Positions 13,979 to 19,756 of a stretch of DNA of 19,756 nucleotides are shown piece by piece. The stretch comes from JAISGQ01 sp964500965 (lineage in GTDB: Bacteria; Bacillota; Clostridia; Oscillospirales; Acutalibacteraceae). Each line of letters starts with the position of its first letter. Positions within the stretch are counted from its first letter, which is position 1. The stretch spans positions 1 to 19,756 of the forward strand of contig CAZCQZ010000035.1 in assembly GCA_964500965.1 (NCBI GenBank). Reading direction: 5' to 3'. Below the pieces are notes generated by a model. That model was given only the letters and a program-made list of their open reading frames with translations, had not been told where the DNA came from and searched no databases. Position numbers and translations under genes: made by a program.

Positions 13979-15010
13979 TTGAAAGAGACAAAGAATCTCA
14001 AAACGGCTTCAAGCGTGGCGGTAGAGACACCGCAGGGAGCTGTCGGCGGTAAGAAAAAGAGGCTTATCAGATACGATAAGTACGGCTATCTCTTTATTTT
14101 ACCGTTCTTCGTTGTGTATGCAATATTTTCTCTTTTACCGCTCATAGACACATTTAAATACAGTCTGTATGAGTACTATGTTCGCAATAGAAAAGAAGTC
14201 ATAAACTATGACGGCTTAAATAACTATAAAAAGGTTCTCGGTCTTGTTGACGGGGAGGAAGCATACTTCCTTAAATATCTGGGAAATACTCTGAGACTTT
14301 GGATATTCAACTTTGTTCCTCAGATTCTTCTTTCTCTCCTCGTAGCCGCATGGCTTACCGATAACCGCATTAAGCTCAAGGGCAAGGGTCTTTTCAAGAT
14401 TCTTGTTTATATGCCCAACATCATCACAGCGGCATCTATCTCTATGATGTTCGCCGCATTGCTCGGTCAGATTGGTCCTATCATGAGCACCCTCAAAAAC
14501 TGGGGCTGGATTTCTCAGGACGCGAACATTATGACCAGCGAATGGGGTACAGGTCTTACCATTTCCTTTATCCTTTTCTGGATGTGGTACGGCAATACTA
14601 CCCTGCTTATCATTTCCGGTATGATGGGTATTGATGCTTCTCTCTATGAAGCAGCCGATATTGACGGCGCAGGAAGCTGGAGAAAGTTTGTCAGCATAAC
14701 GCTTCCTCTGCTCAAGCCCGTTATGGTTTATGTTCTCATAACCTCCGCTATCGGCGGCTTGCAGCTCTATGACATTCCCGCAATGTTCAATGCAGAGGGC
14801 GGCGTTATCGGACATCCCAACGATTCGTCCACTACAGTTGCAATGTACATAATGCGCCTGCGCTCATCCGACCCCGGACGTGCTTCCGCAGTATCAATTC
14901 TTCTGTTCGTCATAACTCTCATTATCAGTATTGCACTTTTCATCTCCATGAGAGACAGAGATGCAAAGCCTCAGAAAGCAAAAGCTAAGAAAGGAGGCGC
15001 GAAGAAATGA
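13979..15010 (+). CDS. Sugar ABC transporter permease, MalF type
   Basis: This is a 343-aa (from TTG) inner-membrane permease of a CUT1 importer. It has a basic cytoplasmic N-terminus (KKKR near 25-28), about six membrane helices, and the ATPase-docking EAA loop at about 223-247 (EAADIDGAGSWRKF ... LPLLKP). I chose TTG at 13979 because AGGTAGGTGA (13964-13973) ends 5 nt before it; a GTG at 13970 is possible but lies within that ribosome site. The last four bases overlap the next permease (ATGA). No clear separate promoter was seen in the 110 bp after the hairpin at 13835-13866, so expression probably depends on readthrough from the binding-protein transcript. Confidence 0.92.
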   Translation: MKETKNLKTASSVAVETPQGAVGGKKKRLIRYDKYGYLFILPFFVVYAIFSLLPLIDTFKYSLYEYYVRNRKEVINYDGLNNYKKVLGLVDGEEAYFLKYLGNTLRLWIFNFVPQILLSLLVAAWLTDNRIKLKGKGLFKILVYMPNIITAASISMMFAALLGQIGPIMSTLKNWGWISQDANIMTSEWGTGLTISFILFWMWYGNTTLLIISGMMGIDASLYEAADIDGAGSWRKFVSITLPLLKPVMVYVLITSAIGGLQLYDIPAMFNAEGGVIGHPNDSSTTVAMYIMRLRSSDPGRASAVSILLFVITLIISIALFISMRDRDAKPQKAKAKKGGAKK

Positions 15011-15903
15011 GCAAGAAAGCACAGTATGATTTCACAAGTATTCCTGCCGGCTCAAAGAGCAAGGCAAGGGAGACAACGGCAAAGATAATTCGTACCGTCG
15101 TTCTCATTTTCCTCGGCATCCTCAGCTTGATTCCGTTCTATATGATGTTCGTTAACGCAACACGCGAATCAATGGACATTCAGACCGGTGTTAGCTTTGT
15201 ATTCGGTGACCACCTCAAGCAAAACCTTGCTACATTTAACATTAAGCAGAATGGTCTGGGCGTTACCATTCTTGAAAGTATGGTAAACTCCCTTATGGTA
15301 GCTGTTCCGTCCACCATTCTCTGCGTTTATTTCTCATCCCTTACCGCTTACGGTATGCACGCCTATGAGTTTAAGGGCAAGAAAATCCTCTGGGGCTTCA
15401 TCATGGCTGTTATGATGGTTCCCAATCAGGTATTCGCAGTCGGTTTCTACAAGATGATGATTGAATGGAAGCTGATTGATACCTATTGGCCTTTGATTAT
15501 CCCCTCTGTTGCGGCGCCTGTTGTTGTATTCTTCATGAGACAGTACCTCAAGGGTGCTCTGCCCCATGCGATAATCGAGGCTGCCAGAATTGACGGCTCA
15601 GGTGAGTTTAAGACCTTTAATTCGGTCGTTATTCCCATTCTCAAGCCGGCAATCGCAACTCAGGCTATCTTCCAGTTTGTTGCAAGCTGGAACAACCTCT
15701 TTATCCCCAGCATGATTATCAACTCCGGCAACAAAAAGACCCTGCCGATGTTCGTTCAGGCACTTATGGGTGATGCATTCAAGGCAGACTACGGTGTAAT
15801 CTTCCTTGCTCTGTCAATCACCATTCTGCCCATGTTCGTTATCTACTTCCTCCTTTCCAAGTTCATCGTCGAAGGCGTTGCTCTCGGCAGTGTCAAGGAG
15901 TAA
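15007..15903 (+). CDS. Sugar ABC transporter permease, MalG type
   Basis: This 298-aa protein is the second membrane subunit of the same importer. It has about six helices (first near 28-50), an extracytoplasmic loop before the BPD-transport domain (about 85-285), and the EAA loop at 191-214 (EAARIDGSGEFKTF ... PILKP), which docks onto the nucleotide-binding subunit. The start overlaps the MalF-type stop by 4 bases, giving translational coupling. No ATPase gene follows. Other Firmicutes with this arrangement energise several CUT1 importers with one MsmK/UgpC-like ATPase encoded elsewhere; that is assumed here. Confidence 0.94.
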   Translation: MSKKAQYDFTSIPAGSKSKARETTAKIIRTVVLIFLGILSLIPFYMMFVNATRESMDIQTGVSFVFGDHLKQNLATFNIKQNGLGVTILESMVNSLMVAVPSTILCVYFSSLTAYGMHAYEFKGKKILWGFIMAVMMVPNQVFAVGFYKMMIEWKLIDTYWPLIIPSVAAPVVVFFMRQYLKGALPHAIIEAARIDGSGEFKTFNSVVIPILKPAIATQAIFQFVASWNNLFIPSMIINSGNKKTLPMFVQALMGDAFKADYGVIFLALSITILPMFVIYFLLSKFIVEGVALGSVKE

Positions 15904-15906
15904 TTG

Positions 15907-16644
15907 ATGACAAAAAACAGATTGACCGAAATAGGCGGCAAAGTGGTTTCGGCGTTGACGAAGCTTGCAAATCTTATGCTGCTCAACGTGATGTTCATTA
16001 TCACCTCACTGCCGATTGTTACTATCGGTGCGTCTCTTTCCGCCATGTATACCGTTACCTTTAAAATGGTAAAGGACGGAGAAACGCAGATAATCAAAAG
16101 CTATTTCAAGGCTTTCGGCAGAAATTTCCTACAGGCTACCGCCATGTGGCTGATGACATTGCTTGCACTTGCGGTAATGGCAGGCGACTGGTACTTTGCG
16201 GCATATTATCCCTATGGTGATGAAATGCTGAAAAAATTCTTCTTCGTCTTTGCGGTGGTCGGAACAATTGTAATACTGGCGGTGACAGTATTCCTGTTTC
16301 CATTGCAGGCAAGATACAAAAACACTTTGGGAGGGCACATCAAAAACGCCTTTCTCGTAGCTTTGGGAAGTTTGCCCATAACCCTTGCGGTACTGCTTAT
16401 CTGGGGTGTGATGATTGCACTTTGCGTTTACAATTATGTGGTACTTGTGCTTTATCTGGGCTTTATATGGCTGCTTTTCGGCATTGCCGCAATTTTCTAC
16501 CTGACCTCCGTTCTCATGCGGAAGTCGCTGGATAAGCTTGACGGCACTGCTGCGCGAGAGGAAGAAATCGCAGACATGGACCCCGATGAATGGCACGTTG
16601 CGCCGGAATCCGAAGAAAAGACCGATGAACAATCGGATAACTGA
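15907..16644 (+). CDS. YesL-family (DUF624) membrane protein
   Basis: This 245-aa protein has about five or six helices and the family opening pattern of a first helix followed by FIITSLPIVTIGASLSAMY (about residues 30-48). The C-terminal tail is acidic and hydrophilic. YesL proteins are often found beside CUT1 sugar importers (as in the B. subtilis yes cluster), but their role is not established. I chose the ATG at 15907, with AAGGAG (15895-15900) 6 nt upstream, rather than the in-frame TTG at 15904. It begins 3 nt after the MalG-type stop and is therefore in the same operon. The transcript would end at the hairpins at 16672-16783. Confidence 0.9.
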   Translation: MTKNRLTEIGGKVVSALTKLANLMLLNVMFIITSLPIVTIGASLSAMYTVTFKMVKDGETQIIKSYFKAFGRNFLQATAMWLMTLLALAVMAGDWYFAAYYPYGDEMLKKFFFVFAVVGTIVILAVTVFLFPLQARYKNTLGGHIKNAFLVALGSLPITLAVLLIWGVMIALCVYNYVVLVLYLGFIWLLFGIAAIFYLTSVLMRKSLDKLDGTAAREEEIADMDPDEWHVAPESEEKTDEQSDN

Positions 16645-16671
16645 GGATTAGCGGCTCAAAGGTATAAAACA

Positions 16672-16726
16672 ACCCCCTTGGCGCAAACACCTGAAATAAT
16701 GCGTTTCAGGTACGCGCTAAGGGGGT
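16672..16726. terminator. Nested hairpin between convergent operons
   Basis: The outer 13-bp stem (ACCCCCTTGGCGC, 16672-16684, with 16714-16726; one G-U pair) encloses an inner 8-bp stem ACCTGAAA/TTTCAGGT (16689-16696, 16704-16711) with a 7-nt loop. On the minus strand it is followed by TTGTTTTATA; on the plus strand no good T-run follows. It probably terminates or stabilises transcripts of the sugar operon and blocks convergent transcription. Confidence 0.65.
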
Positions 16727-16738
16727 ATATGTTAAAAC

Positions 16739-16783
16739 AAATCCGCATGTGCAAGGCAAAACGGCAACTGCACATGCGGATTT
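16739..16783. terminator. Intrinsic terminator of the nrdD operon (bidirectional)
   Basis: Perfect 15-bp arms (AAATCCGCATGTGCA, 16739-16753; complement 16769-16783) have a 15-nt loop. On the minus strand it is followed by GTTTTAAC. It lies only 6 nt beyond the stop of the 58-aa glycyl-radical ORF, so no nrdG follows in this operon. Confidence 0.8.
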
Positions 16784-16789
16784 ATTACA

Positions 16790-16966
16790 TCAGTTTACGC
16801 TGTTGGGAGAGAGGGAGTGCTTAACTCTGTCGGCTTCCTCTGCTCTTTTTGCATCGTTGAAGCGGTCGATTGTACCTACGAGATAGCCTGTAATTCTGCG
16901 GATTCTCTCGAAATCTACACCCTCTCCGACCTGCTTTACATTATTTTCATTAACGGTTACGTTCAT
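16790..16966 (-). CDS. Separately encoded C-terminal glycyl-radical segment of class III ribonucleotide reductase
   Basis: This 58-aa ORF was found by reading the minus strand after nrdD. Residues 18-50 read DFERIRRITGYLVG ... RFNDAKRAE ... DRVKH, matching the C-terminal tail of ordinary NrdD proteins (E. coli NrdD has RRVCGYLG ... FN.GK ... RVKH, with its radical on the glycine of CGYLG). By alignment, G27 would carry the glycyl radical. AAGGAGG stands 7 nt before the ATG. The ORF begins 18 nt after the nrdD stop, in the same frame but behind TGA and TAA stops. Its first 17 residues (MNVTVNENNV...) look like a new N-terminus. I infer that it docks onto the long NrdD to complete the enzyme and is activated by an NrdG encoded elsewhere. 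A damaged single gene is the alternative; the intact ribosome site argues against it. Confidence 0.85.
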   Translation of the reverse strand: MNVTVNENNVKQVGEGVDFERIRRITGYLVGTIDRFNDAKRAEEADRVKHSLSPNSVN

Positions 16967-16984
16967 TGTTCTTCCTCCTTAATA

Positions 16985-19252
16985 TCAATCAATCCCAACG
17001 TGATGAGGCATATTGGGATAAAGCTTACGAAGCTCACGGAGCTTGTTTTCGTCCACAGGCTCACCGGCTTTTCTGCCGCAACGGGGGCATTCATCACCGA
17101 TAACGCCGGTATAACCGCACACAGGGTCACGGTCAACAGGGTGGTTTACCGAGCCGTAGCCGATTCCGGCTTCTTTCATACAGCGAATAACGCTTTCAAA
17201 GGCATCAATATTGTTGCACACATTTCCGTCAAGCTCGACATAGCTGATGTGACCTGCGTTGGTCAGTGCATGATAGGGTGCTTCAAGCTGGATTTTCGTA
17301 TATGCACTGCAAGGATAGTATACGGGAACGTGGAAAGAGTTGGTGTAATAATCCCTGTCGGTAATGCCCTCAATCTTGCCGTATTTCTGACGGTCAATGC
17401 GTACAAAACGTCCGCTCAAACCCTCGGCGGGAGTGGCAAGAAGCGTGAAGTTCAGGTGCATTTCCTCGCTCTTTTCGTCCATGCGCTTTCTCATATGCTC
17501 GATAATTTCAAGACCCAGCTTCTGGCTTTCTTCGCTTTCCGCATGGTGCTTGCCTACAAGAGCCACAAGGGTTTCCGCAAGTCCGATAAAGCCGACGGAA
17601 AGAGTGCCGTGCTTGAGCACTTCGGCTACGCTGTCATCAATATCCAGCTTGTCCGAATCAATCCAAACACCCTGACCCATGAGGAACGGGTAGTTTCTCA
17701 CCTTTTTGGAGCACTGAATACCGTAACGGTGGAGAAGCTGGCGGCAGCACAGGTCAATGCGACTGTCAAGAATAGCGTAGAATTTGCTTATGTCGCCCTC
17801 GGCTTCAATACCGATTCTGGGCAGATTTATCGAAACAAAGCTGAGGTTTCCGCGACCGCAGGTTACTTCCCTTGTGGGGTCATAGACATTGCCCATAACA
17901 CGGGTACGGCAGCCCATGTAGGCAACCTCGGTGTTGTAGTCGCCCTCCTTGTAATACTTGAGGTTAAAGGGAGCGTCGAGGAAAGAGAAGTTGGGGAACA
18001 GTCTCTTTGCGGAGACTTTCATTGCCAGCTTAAACAGGTCATAGTTGGGGTCACCGGGGTTGTAATTTATACCCTCCTTGACCTTGAATATCTGAACGGG
18101 GAAGATAGGCGTTTCGCCGTTGCCCAGACCTGCATCTGTTGCCATGAGAAGATTACGGAGAAGCATACGAGCTTCCGGAGAAGTGTCCGTGCCGTAGTTG
18201 ATTGAGGAGAAAGGCACCTGCGCGCCGGCTCTTGAATGCATGGTGTTCAGGTTGTGGACAACGCCCTCCATTGCCTGATATGTGGCGTGGTCGGTTTCCT
18301 CCCATGCGGTCTGCCATACTACAGCGTGGGTCTTTCTGATTTTTTCCTCGTCGTATTTGTCTTTCAAAAGCTCAAGGAGCTTTTCGCCAAACTCGTCCTT
18401 GTTGCTCAGAGAGGGCTTAATGTCAAGCTTTTCCTTTAACTGCGCAACAATGGTATCAATTTCTTCCGTTTCAGCATCAAAGCGGTATTCAAAGAAACGG
18501 CGGAAAGCTTTCCAATATTCCTTAGTAAAGGTTATGGCAACACCGGGAGCCATGGAGAAATCGAAGTTGGGTATGCTCTGACCGCCGTGCATTTCATTCT
18601 GATTTGCCTGTACCGCAATGCAGGCAAGAGCGGCATAGCTGCCGATTCCCTGAGGTTCACGCAAAAAGCCGTGACCGGTGGAAAAGCCGTTTTTAAACAG
18701 CTTCAAAAGGTCAATCTGACAGCAGGTTTCGGTGAGCAGGTAAAAATCTTTATCGTGAATGTGAATGTCACCGTCACGGTGTGCGGCGGCAATATCCTTG
18801 GGCAAAATGTAGTGGTCAACAAAGTATTTTGCGCTTTCGGAGCCGTACTTGAGCATTGTGCCCATGGAGGTGTCCGCATCAATGTTGGCGTTTTCGCGCT
18901 TAATATCCGCATCGGCGGCATCGGTAAAGGTCAAATCGCTGAAAACCTGCATAAGGTCAGCCTCGGTTTGACGGGTCTTTGCGTGTTCGGCACGGTACAG
19001 AATGTACGCCTTTGCGGTTCTTGTAAGACCTGCTTCAATGAGAGTTTCCTCAACGCAGTCCTGCACCATTTCAACTGAGGGAGTTGCGTTGACAGGCAGC
19101 TTGTTTACAACGGTTTCCGTAAGGGTTTTGAGCTGACCGACGGTTATATCTGTTTCGCCGGTCGCCTCACACGCCTTGCGAATTGCTTCCAATATCTTGT
19201 TAGTGTTGAAAATAACGGTTTCACCGTTTCTCTTTTTAATGAATTTAAGCAT
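16985..19252 (-). CDS. nrdD: Anaerobic ribonucleoside-triphosphate reductase, long subunit lacking the glycyl-radical tail
   Basis: This 755-aa protein is the catalytic body of class III ribonucleotide reductase, which reduces NTPs to dNTPs without oxygen. An ATP-cone allosteric domain lies at about 1-92 (LKFIKKRNGETVIFNTNKI at the start). The NrdD barrel follows, with GDIHIHDKDF (161-170) and MHGGQSIPNFDF (221-232). The C-terminus has zinc-ribbon cysteines C712, C722 and C725 (DPVCGY, CPRC). It ends PNMPHHVGID, without the expected RxxGYL glycyl-radical motif, which is on the next ORF. VCGYTG at 711-716 resembles the E. coli radical site but fits the zinc ribbon better. I chose the ATG at 19252 because it begins the ATP cone with GAGG about 11 nt upstream; an in-frame TTG (19273) and ATG (19261) precede it. 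Confidence 0.93.
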   Translation of the reverse strand: MLKFIKKRNGETVIFNTNKILEAIRKACEATGETDITVGQLKTLTETVVNKLPVNATPSVEMVQDCVEETLIEAGLTRTAKAYILYRAEHAKTRQTEADLMQVFSDLTFTDAADADIKRENANIDADTSMGTMLKYGSESAKYFVDHYILPKDIAAAHRDGDIHIHDKDFYLLTETCCQIDLLKLFKNGFSTGHGFLREPQGIGSYAALACIAVQANQNEMHGGQSIPNFDFSMAPGVAITFTKEYWKAFRRFFEYRFDAETEEIDTIVAQLKEKLDIKPSLSNKDEFGEKLLELLKDKYDEEKIRKTHAVVWQTAWEETDHATYQAMEGVVHNLNTMHSRAGAQVPFSSINYGTDTSPEARMLLRNLLMATDAGLGNGETPIFPVQIFKVKEGINYNPGDPNYDLFKLAMKVSAKRLFPNFSFLDAPFNLKYYKEGDYNTEVAYMGCRTRVMGNVYDPTREVTCGRGNLSFVSINLPRIGIEAEGDISKFYAILDSRIDLCCRQLLHRYGIQCSKKVRNYPFLMGQGVWIDSDKLDIDDSVAEVLKHGTLSVGFIGLAETLVALVGKHHAESEESQKLGLEIIEHMRKRMDEKSEEMHLNFTLLATPAEGLSGRFVRIDRQKYGKIEGITDRDYYTNSFHVPVYYPCSAYTKIQLEAPYHALTNAGHISYVELDGNVCNNIDAFESVIRCMKEAGIGYGSVNHPVDRDPVCGYTGVIGDECPRCGRKAGEPVDENKLRELRKLYPNMPHHVGID

Positions 19253-19292
19253 TTGTATCATTTCCTCAATCAAAGATTTGCTTCGTTCCCTT

Positions 19293-19321
19293 GTAATACT
19301 AATTTCAAATTAGAAAGTCAA
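19293..19321 (-). promoter_or_regulatory. Proximal nrdD promoter with a palindrome filling its spacer
   Basis: On the minus strand, TTGACT (19321-19316) and TATTAC (19298-19293) are 17 bp apart. The spacer contains the perfect 15-bp palindrome CTAATTT-C-AAATTAG (19299-19313), a likely operator. The start codon is about 40 bp beyond the -10. Confidence 0.65.
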
Positions 19322-19399
19322 TAAAAATCCGAGCGGAAAGTCTTGCTTTTTGACTGACGCGAAGGATTTTATGCCATACGTCTTATTTGAAATTAGTAT
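19296..19399. repeat. 15-bp inverted repeat flanking the nrdD leader hairpin
   Basis: ATACTAATTTCAAAT (19296-19310) and its exact complement (19385-19399) are 74 bp apart. Each copy contains a palindromic core (CTAATTTCAAATTAG at 19299-19313; CTTATTTGAAATTAG at 19382-19396), with centres 83 bp apart, close to eight helical turns. This looks like a pair of operator sites. Confidence 0.6.
19324..19370 (-). terminator. Candidate terminator or attenuator upstream of nrdD
   Basis: On the minus strand, AAAATCC pairs with GGATTTT (7 bp, 19370-19324), with an inner AGTC/GACT stem, and is followed by TTTTTAT. The T-run merges with the -35 of the proximal nrdD promoter. It could end a transcript from the distal nrdD promoter or simply isolate nrdD. 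Confidence 0.45.
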
Positions 19400-19443
19400 A
19401 AGCAAAGTAGCTTGCGGCATATCGGAACGCTTCATAGTTTAGC

Positions 19444-19487
19444 ACACCATATATTGTAATTCAAGTGGAAAACACAAAATATTGTGC
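19444..19487. promoter_or_regulatory. Two NrdR-box-like palindromes upstream of nrdD
   Basis: ACACCATATATTGTAA (19444-19459) and ACACAAAATATTGTGC (19472-19487) resemble the NrdR consensus ACACWATATATWGTGT, with 13 and 14 of 16 matches. They are 28 bp apart start to start, slightly short of the usual 31-32. They overlap a weak minus-strand promoter (TTGTGT with TATATG about 18 bp on), as expected for NrdR repression of nrd genes. Confidence 0.55.
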
Positions 19488-19624
19488 CAAGTTTTTGGAT
19501 TCGGCACATCATACAGTTAGCATAAGAATTATTTGTTGAAATCGACACAGTGCTAAAACCGTATGTATTATTATTGCGGAATATTACAAATTTCAGCATG
19601 TGACGACAAGGGGGCACACAAAAT

Positions 19625-19650
19625 CCGCACCCCCGAAAAAGGAGGTGCGG
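19625..19650 (-). terminator. GC-rich hairpin, possible minus-strand terminator
   Basis: CCGCACCCCC (19625-19634) pairs with GGAGGTGCGG (19641-19650) with one mismatch and a 6-nt loop. On the minus strand it is followed by ATTTTGTG. The gene it might serve would lie beyond the right edge. Confidence 0.45.
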
Positions 19651-19672
19651 TCGGTGATGTCGGAGAAAAGCA

Positions 19673-19688
19673 CCACAACATATTGTGG
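19673..19688. promoter_or_regulatory. Third NrdR-box-like palindrome
   Basis: CCACAACATATTGTGG matches 13 of 16 positions of the NrdR consensus and extends as the near-palindrome ACCACAACATATTGTGGT (19672-19689). It lies about 200 bp from the other two boxes, next to the possible insertion-sequence end. Confidence 0.4.
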
Positions 19689-19702
19689 TTGCAAATAATT
19701 AT

Positions 19703-19756
19703 GGCTCTTTGTCAATAGTTGGGGTAAAGAGTTAAAATGGAGAGTATTTTGAATCA
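19703..19756. mobile_element. Possible end of an ISL3-like insertion sequence
   Basis: GGCTCTTTGTCAATAGTTGG (19703-19722) resembles, from memory, the terminal sequences of ISL3-family elements in Firmicutes, and it follows an AT-rich stretch (AAATAATTAT) suited to an 8-bp target duplication. No transposase is visible because the window ends. Confidence 0.3.

Noticed and set aside
16817..18205. 462-codon open frame antisense to nrdD
   Set aside because: It lies opposite the clearly conserved nrdD and the 58-aa ORF, has no ribosome site or family motif, and arises from the codon bias of the real genes.
18994..19252. The nrdD N-terminus as an ATP-cone regulator (NrdR)
   Set aside because: The ATP cone is continuous with the NrdD barrel and lacks the N-terminal zinc ribbon of NrdR, so it is the allosteric domain of the reductase.
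19432..19617. 61-codon minus-strand frame upstream of nrdD
   Set aside because: No ribosome site; it overlaps NrdR-like boxes and promoter sequence and has random-looking composition.

Overview
The window looks like chromosomal DNA of a strictly anaerobic, gut-type Clostridia bacterium, probably Oscillospiraceae/Ruminococcaceae. The support is: mid GC content, strong AGGAGG-type ribosome sites, canonical sigma-A promoters with 17-bp spacers, a class III (oxygen-sensitive) ribonucleotide reductase, a CUT1 sugar importer with no ATPase of its own, a YesL-family protein, and several lineage-type membrane proteins of unknown role. No rRNA, tRNA, CRISPR array, prophage or complete insertion sequence was seen. 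The right edge may be the end of an ISL3-like element.

Layout. (1) 58-2984, plus strand: a tight three-gene operon of a DUF5058 membrane protein, a second multi-pass membrane protein and a membrane-tethered M20 metallopeptidase, closed by a bidirectional terminator. (2) 3053-9655, minus strand: rsmA (9655-8789), a 625-aa proline-rich membrane protein with four YDQYGRP repeats, a zinc-ribbon/four-helix membrane protein, the GTPase hflX, and a membrane-anchored leucine-rich-repeat protein. (3) 9847-11696, plus strand: a dCMP/cytidine-deaminase-family protein, an anchored extracytoplasmic protein, and a small helix-turn-helix protein with its own strong promoter. (4) 11697-12449: a long regulatory region with two promoters and a possibly structured leader. 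(5) 12450-16644, plus strand: sugar-binding lipoprotein, hairpin, two permeases, YesL-family protein. (6) 16672-16783: back-to-back hairpins between convergent operons. (7) 16790-19252, minus strand: nrdD and a separate 58-aa ORF. (8) 19253-19756: nrdD regulatory region and the possible IS edge.

Most notable point. The class III reductase appears to be encoded in two pieces. The long NrdD ORF has the ATP cone, catalytic body and zinc-ribbon cysteines but stops before the C-terminal glycyl-radical segment. That segment (RRITGYLVG ... DRVKH) is a separate 58-aa ORF 18 nt downstream, in the same frame but behind two stop codons and with its own strong Shine-Dalgarno. This would make the radical-bearing part a separate polypeptide, reminiscent of the YfiD/GrcA spare part of pyruvate formate-lyase. 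Upstream of nrdD are NrdR-box-like palindromes, a promoter whose spacer is exactly a 15-bp palindrome, and a second inverted copy of that palindrome.

The sugar operon appears built for unequal output: a very strongly codon-biased binding-protein gene, then a 16-bp-arm hairpin, then the permeases. Energy must come from a shared ATPase encoded elsewhere.
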